From: Paralichthys olivaceus
Lineage: Eukaryota; Chordata; Actinopteri; Pleuronectiformes; Paralichthyidae
DNA: 64,000 bases
Direction: 5' to 3'
Assembly (NCBI RefSeq): GCF_024713975.1
Contig: NC_091111.1
Coordinates: forward strand, 17,519,501-17,583,500
Below are positions 31,601 through 44,400 of the stretch, one piece after another. The notes under the pieces are model-generated. The model saw only the letters and a program-made list of their open reading frames with translations. It did not search any database and had not been told where the DNA came from. The position numbers and the translations under genes are program-made. Positions within the stretch are counted from its first letter, which is position 1. Each line of letters starts with the position of its first letter.

Positions 31601-34600
31601 AACTTCCAAGTCTCTATGACCTTCAGAAAAAAAGTTATTGAACAATATCTTGAACTCCTATAGGTTTTCATCCCTAACCCTAACCCTAATCACAACCAAA
31701 AAATCAAACACTAATCACAACCCTAACCCTACCCCTTCCAAAGGTCGTAGAAGCTCGGGGGTGGTACCAATGGATTGGGCACACCCACATTAGTGGAGAT
31801 GGAACCAACTTCCAAGTCTCTATGACCTACAGAAAAAAAGTTATTGAAGAATATCTTGAGCTCCAATGGGTATTCATCCCTAACCCTAACCCTAATAGCA
31901 ACCCTAACCCTAACCCTAATCACAACCCTAACCCTAACCCTAATTGCAACCCTAACCCATATTAGGGATTAATTGGAATAACTCTGCGCTGCTTGCTCGA
32001 AACGTGCTGAAATTCGGTGTGGTTGTGTGGCAGGCCACCCTTTATTAATCATGAAATGCACAAGTCTCTAGGACTTTCAGAAGAAAAGTTATTCAAAAAT
32101 ATCTTGTACTTTTTTTTATAGATTTGGTGGTTTCACCATTTCCGAAAGTCGTAGAAGCTCGGGGATGGTCCCAATGGATCGGGCAGAGTCACATTAGTGG
32201 AGATGGAACCAACTTCCAAGTCTCTATGACCTTCAGAAAAAAAGTTATTGAACAATATCTTGAACTCCTATAGGTTTTCATCCCTAACCCTAACCCTAAT
32301 CACAACCAAAAAATCAAACACTAATCACAACCCTAACCCTACCCCTTCCAAAGGTCGTAGAAGCTCGGGGGTGGTACCAATGGATCGGGCATAGCCACAT
32401 TAGTGGAGATGGAACCAACTTCCAAGTCTCTATGACCTACAGAAAAAAAGTTATTGAAGAATATCTTGAGCTCCAATGGGTATTCATCCCTAACCCTAAC
32501 CCTAATAGCAACCCTAACCCTAACCCTAATCACAACCCTAACCCTAACCCTAATTGCAACCCTAACCCATATTAGGGATTAATTGGAATAACTCTGCGCT
32601 GCTTGCTCGAAACGTGCTGAAATTCGGTGTGGTTGTGTGGCAGGCCACCCTTTATTAATCATGAAATGCACAAGTCTCTAGGACTTTCAGAAGAAAAGTT
32701 ATTCAAAAATATCTTGTACTTTTTTTTATAGATTTGGTGGTTTCACCATTTCCGAAAGTCGTAGAAGCTCGGGGATGGTCCCAATGGATCGGGCAGAGTC
32801 ACATTAGTGGAGATGGAACCAACTTCCAAGTCTCTATGACCTTCAGAAAAAAAGTTATTGAACAATATCTTGAACTCCTATAGGTTTTCATCCCTAACCC
32901 TAACCCTAATCACAACCAAAAAATCAAACACTAATCACAACCCTAACCCTACCCCTTCCAAAGGTCGTAGAAGCTCGGGGGTGGTACCAATGGATTGGGC
33001 ACACCCACATTAGTGGAGATGGAACCAACTTCCAAGTCTCTATGACCTACAGAAAAAAAGTTATTGAAGAATATCTTGAGCTCCAATGGGTATTCATCCC
33101 TAACCCTAACCCTAATAGCAACCCTAACCCTAACCCTAATCACAACCCTAACCCTAACCCTAATTGCAACCCTAACCCATATTAGGGATTAATTGGAATA
33201 ACTCTGCGCTGCTTGCTCGAAACGTGCTGAAATTCAGTGTGGTTGTGTGGCAGGCCACCCTTTATTAATCATGAAATGCACAAGTCTCTAGGACTTTCAG
33301 AAGAAAAGTTATTCAAAAATATCTTGTACTTTTTTTTATAGATTTGGTGGTTTCACCATTTCCGAAAGTCGTAGAAGCTCGGGGATGGTCCCAATGGATC
33401 GGGCAGAGTCACATTAGTGGAGATGGAACCAACTTCCAAGTCTCTTTGACCTTCAGAAAAAAAGTTATTGAACAATATCTTGAACTCCTATAGGTTTTCA
33501 TCCCTAACCCTAACCCTAATCACAACCAAAAAATCAAACACTAATCACAACCCTAACCCTACCCCTTCCAAAGGTCGTAGAAGCTCGGGGGTGGTACCAA
33601 TGGATCGGGCACACCCACATTAGTGGAGATGGAACCAACTTCCAAGTCTCTATGACCTACAGAAAAAAAGTTATTGAAGAATATCTTGAGCTCCAATGGG
33701 TATTCATCCCTAACCCTAACCCTAATAGCAACCCTAACCCTAACCCTAATCACAACCCTAACCCTAACCCTAATTGCAACCCTAACCCATATTAGGGATT
33801 AATTGGAATAACTCTGCGCTGCTTGCTCGAAACATGCTGAAATTCGGTGTGGTTGTGTGGCAGGCCACCCTTTATTAATCATGAAATGCACAAGTCTCTA
33901 GGACTTTCAGAAGAAAAGTTATTCAAAAATATCTTGTACTTTTTTTTATAGATTTGGTGGTTTCACCATTTCCGAAAGTCGTAGAAGCTCGGGGATGGTC
34001 CCAATGGATCGGGCAGAGTCACATTAGTAGAGATGGAACCAACTTCCAAGTCTCTTTGACCTTCAGAAAAAAAGTTATTGAACAATATCTTGAACTCCTA
34101 TAGGTTTTCATCCCTAACCCTAACCCTAATCACAACCAAAAAATCAAACACTAATCACAACCCTAACCCTACCCCTTCCAAAGGTCGTAGAAGCTCGGGG
34201 GTGGTACCAATGGATCGGGCACACCCACATTAGTGGAGATGGAACCAACTTCCAAGTCTCTATGACCTACAGAAAAAAAGTTATTGAAGAATATCTTGAG
34301 CTCCAATGGGTATTCATCCCTAACCCTAACCCTAATAGCAACCCTAACCCTAACCCTAATCACAACCCTAACCCTAACCCTAATTGCAACCCTAACCCAT
34401 ATTAGGGATTAATTGGAATAACTCTGCGCTGCTTGCTCGAAACGTGCTGAAATTCAGTGTGGTTGTGTGGCAGGCCACCCTTTATTAATCATGAAATGCA
34501 CAAGTCTCTAGGACTTTCAGAAGAAAAGTTATTCAAAAATATCTTGTACTTTTTTTTATAGATTTGGTGGTTTCACCATTTCCGAAAGTCGTAGAAGCTC

Positions 34601-35998
34601 GGGGATGGTCCCAATGGATCGGGGAGAGTCACATTAGTGGAGATGGAACCAACTTCCAAGTCTCTTTGACCTTCAGAAAAAAAGTTATTGAACAATATCT
34701 TGAACTCCTATAGGTTTTCATCCCTAACCCTAACCCTAATCACAACCAAAAAATCAAACACTAATCACAACCCTAACCCTACCCCTTCCAAAGGTCGTAG
34801 AAGCTCGGGGGTGGTACCAATGGATCGGGCACACCCACATTAGTGGAGATGGAACCAACTTCCAAGTCTCTATGACCTACAGAAAAAAAGTTATTGAAGA
34901 ATATCTTGAGCTCCAATGGGTATTCATCCCTAACCCTAACCCTAATAGCAACCCTAACCCTAACCCTAATCACAACCCTAACCCTAACCCTAATTGCAAC
35001 CCTAACCCATATTAGGGATTAATTGGAATAACTCTGCGCTGCTTGCTCGAAACATGCTGAAATTCGGTGTGGTTGTGTGGCAGGCCACCCTTTATTAATC
35101 ATGAAATGCACAAGTCTCTAGGACTTTCAGAAGAAAAGTTATTCAAAAATATCTTGTACTTTTTTTTATAGATTTGGTGGTTTCACCATTTCCGAAAGTC
35201 GTAGAAGCTCGGGGATGGTCCCAATGGATCGGGCAGAGTCACATTAGTAGAGATGGAACCAACTTCCAAGTCTCTTTGACCTTCAGAAAAAAAGTTATTG
35301 AACAATATCTTGAACTCCTATAGGTTTTCATCCCTAACCCTAACCCTAATCACAACCAAAAAATCAAACACTAATCACAACCCTAACCCTACCCCTTCCA
35401 AAGGTCGTAGAAGCTCGGGGGTGGTACCAATGGATCGGGCACACCCACATTAGTGGAGATGGAACCAACTTCCAAGTCTCTATGACCTACAGAAAAAAAG
35501 TTATTGAAGAATATCTTGAGCTCCAATGGGTATTCATCCCTAACCCTAACCCTAATAGCAACCCTAACCCTAACCCTAATCACAACCCTAACCCTAACCC
35601 TAATTGCAACCCTAACCCATATTAGGGATTAATTGGAATAACTCTGCGCTGCTTGCTCGAAACGTGCTGAAATTCGGTGTGGTTGTGTGGCAGGCCACCC
35701 TTTATTAATCATGAAATGCACAAGTCTCTAGGACTTTCAGAAGAAAAGTTATTCAAAAATATCTTGTACTTTTTTTTATAGATTTGGTGGTTTCACCATT
35801 TCCGAAAGTCGTAGAAGCTCGGGGATGGTCCCAATGGATCGGGCAGAGTCACATTAGTGGAGATGGAACCAACTTCCAAGTCTCTTTGACCTTCAGAAAA
35901 AAAGTTATTGAACAATATCTTGAACTCCTATAGGTTTTCATCCCTAACCCTAACCCTAATCACAACCAAAAAATCAAACACTAATCACAACCCTAACC

Positions 35999-38900
35999 CT
36001 ACCCCTTCCAAAGGTCGTAGAAGCTCGGGGGTGGTACCAATGGATCGGGCATAGCCACATTAGTGGAGATGGAACCAACTTCCAAGTCTCTATGACCTAC
36101 AGAAAAAAAGTTATTGAAGAATATCTTGAGCTCCAATGGGTATTCATCCCTAACCCTAACCCTAATAGCAACCCTAACCCTAACCCTAATCACAACCCTA
36201 ACCCTAACCCTAATTGCAACCCTAACCCTAATTGCAACCCTAACCCATATTAGGGATTAATTGGAATAACTCTGCGCTGCTTGCTCGAAACGTGCTGAAA
36301 TTCGGTGTGGTTGTGTGGCAGGCCACCCTTTATTAATCATGAAATGCACAAGTCTCTAGGACTTTCAGAAGAAAAGTTATTCAAAAATATCTTGTACTTT
36401 TTTTTATAGATTTGGTGGTTTCACCATTTCCGAAAGTCGTAGAAGCTCGGGGATGGTCCCAATGGATCGGGCAGAGTCACATTAGTGGAGATGGAACCAA
36501 CTTCCAAGTCTCTATGACCTTCAGAAAAAAAGTTATTGAACAATATCTTGAACTCCTATAGGTTTTCATCCCTAACCCTAACCCTAATCACAACCAAAAA
36601 ATCAAACACTAATCACAACCCTAACCCTACCCCTTCCAAAGGTCGTAGAAGCTCGGGGGTGGTACCAATGGATCGGGCATAGCCACATTAGTGGAGATGG
36701 AACCAACTTCCAAGTCTCTATGACCTTCAGAAAAAAAGTTATTGAAGAATATCTTGAGCTCCTATAGGTTTTCATCCCTAACCCTAACCCTAATCACAAC
36801 CAAAAAATCAAACACTAATCACAACCCTAACCCTACCCCTTCCAAAGGTCGTAGAAGCTCGGGGGTGGTACCAATGGATCGGGCATAGCCACATTAGTGG
36901 AGATGGAACCAACTTCCAAGTCTCTATGACCTACAGAAAAAAAGTTATTGAAGAATATCTTGAGCTCCAATGGGTATTCATCCCTAACCCTAACCCTAAT
37001 AGCAACCCTAACCCTAACCCTAATCACAACCCTAACCCTAACCCTAATTGCAACCCTAACCCTAATTGCAACCCTAACCCATATTAGGGATTAATTGGAA
37101 TAACTCTGCGCTGCTTGCTCGAAACGTGCTGAAATTCGGTGTGGTTGTGTGGCAGGCCACCCTTTATTAATCATGAAATGCACAAGTCTCTAGGACTTTC
37201 AGAAGAAAAGTTATTCAAAAATATCTTGTACTTTTTTTTATAGATTTGGTGGTTTCACCATTTCCGAAAGTCGTAGAAGCTCGGGGATGGTCCCAATGGA
37301 TTGGGCAGAGTCACATTAGTAGAGATGGAACCAACTTCCAAGTCTCTATGACCTTCAGAAAAAAAGTTATTGAACAATATCTTGAACTCCTATAGGTTTT
37401 CATCCCTAACCCTAACCCTAATCACAACCAAAAAATCAAACACTAATCACAACCCTAACCCTACCCCTTCCAAAGGTCGTAGAAGCTCGGGGGTGGTACC
37501 AATGGATCGGGCATAGCCACATTAGTGGAGATGGAACCAACTTCCAAGTCTCTATGACCTACAGAAAAAAAGTTATTGAAGAATATCTTGAGCTCCAATG
37601 GGTATTCATCCCTAACCCTAACCCTAATAGCAACCCTAACCCTAACCCTAATCACAACCCTAACCCTAACCCTAATTGCAACCCTAACCCTAATTGCAAC
37701 CCTAACCCATATTAGGGATTAATTGGAATAACTCTGCGCTGCTTGCTCGAAACGTGCTGAAATTCGGTGTGGTTGTGTGGCAGGCCACCCTTTATTAATC
37801 ATGAAATGCACAAGTCTCTAGGACTTTCAGAAGAAAAGTTATTCAAAAATATCTTGTACTTTTTTTTATAGATTTGGTGGTTTCACCATTTCCGAAAGTC
37901 GTAGAAGCTCGGGGATGGTCCCAATGGATCGGGCAGAGTCACATTAGTAGAGATGGAACCAACTTCCAAGTCTCTATGACCTTCAGAAAAAAAGTTATTG
38001 AACAATATCTTGAACTCCTATAGGTTTTCATCCCTAACCCTAACCCTAATCACAACCAAAAAATCAAACACTAATCACAACCCTAACCCTACCCCTTCCA
38101 AAGGTCGTAGAAGCTCGGGGGTGGTACCAATGGATCGGGCATAGCCACATTAGTGGAGATGGAACCAACTTCCAAGTCTCTATGACCTACAGAAAAAAAG
38201 TTATTGAAGAATATCTTGAGCTCCAATGGGTATTCATCCCTAACCCTAACCCTAATAGCAACCCTAACCCTAACCCTAATCACAACCCTAACCCTAACCC
38301 TAATTGCAACCCTAACCCTAATTGCAACCCTAACCCATATTAGGGATTAATTGGAATAACTCTGCGCTGCTTGCTCGAAACGTGCTGAAATTCGGTGTGG
38401 TTGTGTGGCAGGCCACCCTTTATTAATCATGAAATGCACAAGTCTCTAGGACTTTCAGAAGAAAAGTTATTCAAAAATATCTTGTACTTTTTTTTATAGA
38501 TTTGGTGGTTTCACCATTTCCGAAAGTCGTAGAAGCTCGGGGATGGTCCCAATGGATCGGGCAGAGTCACATTAGTGGAGATGGAACCAACTTCCAAGTC
38601 TCTATGACCTTCAGAAAAAAAGTTATTGAACAATATCTTGAACTCCTATAGGTTTTCATCCCTAACCCTAACCCTAATCACAACCAAAAAATCAAACACT
38701 AATCACAACCCTAACCCTACCCCTTCCAAAGGTCGTAGAAGCTCGGGGGTGGTACCAATGGATCGGGCATAGCCACATTAGTGGAGATGGAACCAACTTC
38801 CAAGTCTCTATGACCTTCAGAAAAAAAGTTATTGAAGAATATCTTGAGCTCCTATAGGTTTTCATCCCTAACCCTAACCCTAATCACAACCAAAAAATCA

Positions 38901-40806
38901 AACACTAATCACAACCCTAACCCTACCCCTTCCAAAGGTCGTAGAAGCTCGGGGGTGGTACCAATGGATCGGGCATAGCCACATTAGTGGAGATGGAACC
39001 AACTTCCAAGTCTCTATGACCTACAGAAAAAAAGTTATTGAAGAATATCTTGAGCTCCAATGGGTATTCATCCCTAACCCTAACCCTAATAGCAACCCTA
39101 ACCCTAACCCTAATCACAACCCTAACCCTAACCCTAATTGCAACCCTAACCCTAATTGCAACCCTAACCCATATTAGGGATTAATTGGAATAACTCTGCG
39201 CTGCTTGCTCGAAACGTGCTGAAATTCGGTGTGGTTGTGTGGCAGGCCACCCTTTATTAATCATGAAATGCACAAGTCTCTAGGACTTTCAGAAGAAAAG
39301 TTATTCAAAAATATCTTGTACTTTTTTTTATAGATTTGGTGGTTTCACCATTTCCGAAAGTCGTAGAAGCTCGGGGATGGTCCCAATGGATTGGGCAGAG
39401 TCACATTAGTAGAGATGGAACCAACTTCCAAGTCTCTATGACCTTCAGAAAAAAAGTTATTGAACAATATCTTGAACTCCTATAGGTTTTCATCCCTAAC
39501 CCTAACCCTAATCACAACCAAAAAATCAAACACTAATCACAACCCTAACCCTACCCCTTCCAAAGGTCGTAGAAGCTCGGGGGTGGTACCAATGGATCGG
39601 GCATAGCCACATTAGTGGAGATGGAACCAACTTCCAAGTCTCTATGACCTACAGAAAAAAAGTTATTGAAGAATATCTTGAGCTCCAATGGGTATTCATC
39701 CCTAACCCTAACCCTAATAGCAACCCTAACCCTAACCCTAATCACAACCCTAACCCTAACCCTAATTGCAACCCTAACCCTAATTGCAACCCTAACCCAT
39801 ATTAGGGATTAATTGGAATAACTCTGCGCTGCTTGCTCGAAACGTGCTGAAATTCGGTGTGGTTGTGTGGCAGGCCACCCTTTATTAATCATGAAATGCA
39901 CAAGTCTCTAGGACTTTCAGAAGAAAAGTTATTCAAAAATATCTTGTACTTTTTTTTATAGATTTGGTGGTTTCACCATTTCCGAAAGTCGTAGAAGCTC
40001 GGGGATGGTCCCAATGGATCGGGCAGAGTCACATTAGTAGAGATGGAACCAACTTCCAAGTCTCTATGACCTTCAGAAAAAAAGTTATTGAACAATATCT
40101 TGAACTCCTATAGGTTTTCATCCCTAACCCTAACCCTAATCACAACCAAAAAATCAAACACTAATCACAACCCTAACCCTACCCCTTCCAAAGGTCGTAG
40201 AAGCTCGGGGGTGGTACCAATGGATCGGGCATAGCCACATTAGTGGAGATGGAACCAACTTCCAAGTCTCTATGACCTACAGAAAAAAAGTTATTGAAGA
40301 ATATCTTGAGCTCCAATGGGTATTCATCCCTAACCCTAACCCTAATAGCAACCCTAACCCTAACCCTAATCACAACCCTAACCCTAACCCTAATTGCAAC
40401 CCTAACCCTAATTGCAACCCTAACCCATATTAGGGATTAATTGGAATAACTCTGCGCTGCTTGCTCGAAACGTGCTGAAATTCGGTGTGGTTGTGTGGCA
40501 GGCCACCCTTTATTAATCATGAAATGCACAAGTCTCTAGGACTTTCAGAAGAAAAGTTATTCAAAAATATCTTGTACTTTTTTTTATAGATTTGGTGGTT
40601 TCACCATTTCCGAAAGTCGTAGAAGCTCGGGGATGGTCCCAATGGATCGGGCAGAGTCACATTAGTAGAGATGGAACCAACTTCCAAGTCTCTATGACCT
40701 TCAGAAAAAAAGTTATTGAACAATATCTTGAACTCCTATAGGTTTTCATCCCTAACCCTAACCCTAATCACAACCAAAAAATCAAACACTAATCACAACC
40801 CTAACC
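35999..40806. repeat. 2090-bp higher-order repeat (834+628+628)
   Basis: The B-monomer starts at 35999, 36833, 37461, 38089, 38923, 39551, 40179 and 40807 give the spacing pattern 834, 628, 628 and again 834, 628, 628. The private variant GGATTGGGCAGAGTC followed by AGTAGAG recurs at about 37301 and 39391, exactly 2090 bp apart. The 834-bp units contain an extra 206-bp A/B chimeric monomer. Confidence 0.88.
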
Positions 40807-41458
40807 CTACCCCTTCCAAAGGTCGTAGAAGCTCGGGGGTGGTACCAATGGATCGGGCATAGCCACATTAGTGGAGATGGAACCAACTTCCAAGTCTCTA
40901 TGACCTACAGAAAAAAAGTTATTGAAGAATATCTTGAGCTCCAATGGGTATTCATCCCTAACCCTAACCCTAATAGCAACCCTAACCCTAACCCTAATAG
41001 CAACCCTAACCCTAACCCTAATCACAACCCTAACCCTAACCCTAATTGCAACCCTAACCCTAATTGCAACCCTAACCCATATTAGGGATTAATTGGAATA
41101 ACTCTGCGCTGCTTGCTCGAAACGTGCTGAAATTCGGTGTGGTTGTGTGGCAGGCCACCCTTTATTAATCATGAAATGCACAAGTCTCTAGGACTTTCAG
41201 AAGAAAAGTTATTCAAAAATATCTTGTACTTTTTTTTATAGATTTGGTGGTTTCACCATTTCCGAAAGTCGTAGAAGCTCGGGGATGGTCCCAATGGATC
41301 GGGCAGAGTCACATTAGTGGAGATGGAACCAACTTCCAAGTCTCTATGACCTTCAGAAAAAAAGTTATTGAACAATATCTTGAACTCCTATAGGTTTTCA
41401 TCCCTAACCCTAACCCTAATCACAACCAAAAAATCAAACACTAATCACAACCCTAACC

Positions 41459-44400
41459 CTACCCCTTCCAAAGGTCGTAGAAGCTCGGGGGTGGTACCAA
41501 TGGATTGGGCACACCCACATTAGTGGAGATGGAACCAACTTCCAAGTCTCTATGACCTACAGAAAAAAAGTTATTGAAGAATATCTTGAGCTCCAATGGG
41601 TATTCATCCCTAACCCTAACCCTAATAGCAACCCTAACCCTAACCCTAATCACAACCCTAACCCTAACCCTAATTGCAACCCTAACCCATATTAGGGATT
41701 AATTGGAATAACTCTGCGCTGCTTGCTCGAAACGTGCTGAAATTCAGTGTGGTTGTGTGGCAGGCCACCCTTTATTAATCATGAAATGCACAAGTCTCTA
41801 GGACTTTCAGAAGAAAAGTTATTCAAAAATATCTTGTACTTTTTTTTATAGATTTGGTGGTTTCACCATTTCCGAAAGTCGTAGAAGCTCGGGGATGGTC
41901 CCAATGGATCGGGCAGAGTCACATTAGTGGAGATGGAACCAACTTCCAAGTCTCTTTGACCTTCAGAAAAAAAGTTATTGAACAATATCTTGAACTCCTA
42001 TAGGTTTTCATCCCTAACCCTAACCCTAATCACAACCAAAAAATCAAACACTAATCACAACCCTAACCCTACCCCTTCCAAAGGTCGTAGAAGCTCGGGG
42101 GTGGTACCAATGGATCGGGCACACCCACATTAGTGGAGATGGAACCAACTTCCAAGTCTCTATGACCTACAGAAAAAAAGTTATTGAAGAATATCTTGAG
42201 CTCCAATGGGTATTCATCCCTAACCCTAACCCTAATAGCAACCCTAACCCTAACCCTAATCACAACCCTAACCCTAACCCTAATTGCAACCCTAACCCTA
42301 ATTGCAACCCTAACCCTAATTGCAACCCTAACCCATATTAGGGATTAATTGGAATAACTCTGCGCTGCTTGCTCGAAACATGCTGAAATTCGGTGTGGTT
42401 GTGTGGCAGGCCACCCTTTATTAATCATGAAATGCACAAGTCTCTAGGACTTTCAGAAGAAAAGTTATTCAAAAATATCTTGTACTTTTTTTTATAGATT
42501 TGGTGGTTTCACCATTTCCGAAAGTCGTAGAAGCTCGGGGATGGTCCCAATGGATCGGGCAGAGTCACATTAGTGGAGATGGAACCAACTTCCAAGTCTC
42601 TTTGACCTTCAGAAAAAAAGTTATTGAACAATATCTTGAACTCCTATAGGTTTTCATCCCTAACCCTAACCCTAATCACAACCAAAAAATCAAACACTAA
42701 TCACAACCCTAACCCTACCCCTTCCAAAGGTCGTAGAAGCTCGGGGGTGGTACCAATGGATCGGGCACACCCACATTAGTGGAGATGGAACCAACTTCCA
42801 AGTCTCTATGACCTACAGAAAAAAAGTTATTGAAGAATATCTTGAGCTCCAATGGGTATTCATCCCTAACCCTAACCCTAATAGCAACCCTAACCCTAAC
42901 CCTAATCACAACCCTAACCCTAACCCTAATTGCAACCCTAACCCATATTAGGGATTAATTGGAATAACTCTGCGCTGCTTGCTCGAAACGTGCTGAAATT
43001 CGGTGTGGTTGTGTGGCAGGCCACCCTTTATTAATCATGAAATGCACAAGTCTCTAGGACTTTCAGAAGAAAAGTTATTCAAAAATATCTTGTACTTTTT
43101 TTTATAGATTTGGTGGTTTCACCATTTCCGAAAGTCGTAGAAGCTCGGGGATGGTCCCAATGGATCGGGCAGAGTCACATTAGTGGAGATGGAACCAACT
43201 TCCAAGTCTCTTTGACCTTCAGAAAAAAAGTTATTGAACAATATCTTGAACTCCTATAGGTTTTCATCCCTAACCCTAACCCTAATCACAACCAAAAAAT
43301 CAAACACTAATCACAACCATAACCCTACCCCTTCCAAAGGTCGTAGAAGCTCGGGGGTGGTACCAATGGATCGGGCATAGCCACATTAGTGGAGATGGAA
43401 CCAACTTCCAAGTCTCTATGACCTACAGAAAAAAAGTTATTGAAGAATATCTTGAGCTCCAATGGGTATTCATCCCTAACCCTAACCCTAATAGCAACCC
43501 TAACCCTAACCCTAATCACAACCCTAACCCTAACCCTAATTGCAACCCTAACCCTAATTGCAACCCTAACCCATATTAGGGATTAATTGGAATAACTCTG
43601 CGCTGCTTGCTCGAAACGTGCTGAAATTCGGTGTGGTTGTGTGGCAGGCCACCCTTTATTAATCATGAAATGCACAAGTCTCTAGGACTTTCAGAAGAAA
43701 AGTTATTCAAAAATATCTTGTACTTTTTTTTATAGATTTGGTGGTTTCACCATTTCCGAAAGTCGTAGAAGCTCGGGGATGGTCCCAATGGATCGGGCAG
43801 AGTCACATTAGTGGAGATGGAACCAACTTCCAAGTCTCTATGACCTTCAGAAAAAAAGTTATTGAACAATATCTTGAACTCCTATAGGTTTTCATCCCTA
43901 ACCCTAACCCTAATCACAACCAAAAAATCAAACACTAATCACAACCCTAACCCTACCCCTTCCAAAGGTCGTAGAAGCTCGGGGGTGGTACCAATGGATC
44001 GGGCAGAGTCACATTAGTGGAGATGGAACCAACTTCCAAGTCTCTATGACCTTCAGAAAAAAAGTTATTGAACAATATCTTGAACTCCTATAGGTTTTCA
44101 TCCCTAACCCTAACCCTAATCACAACCAAAAAATCAAACACTAATCACAACCCTAACCCTACCCCTTCCAAAGGTCGTAGAAGCTCGGGGGTGGTACCAA
44201 TGGATTGGGCACACCCACATTAGTGGAGATGGAACCAACTTCCAAGTCTCTATGACCTACAGAAAAAAAGTTATTGAAGAATATCTTGAGCTCCAATGGG
44301 TATTCATCCCTAACCCTAACCCTAATAGCAACCCTAACCCTAACCCTAATCACAACCCTAACCCTAACCCTAATTGCAACCCTAACCCATATTAGGGATT

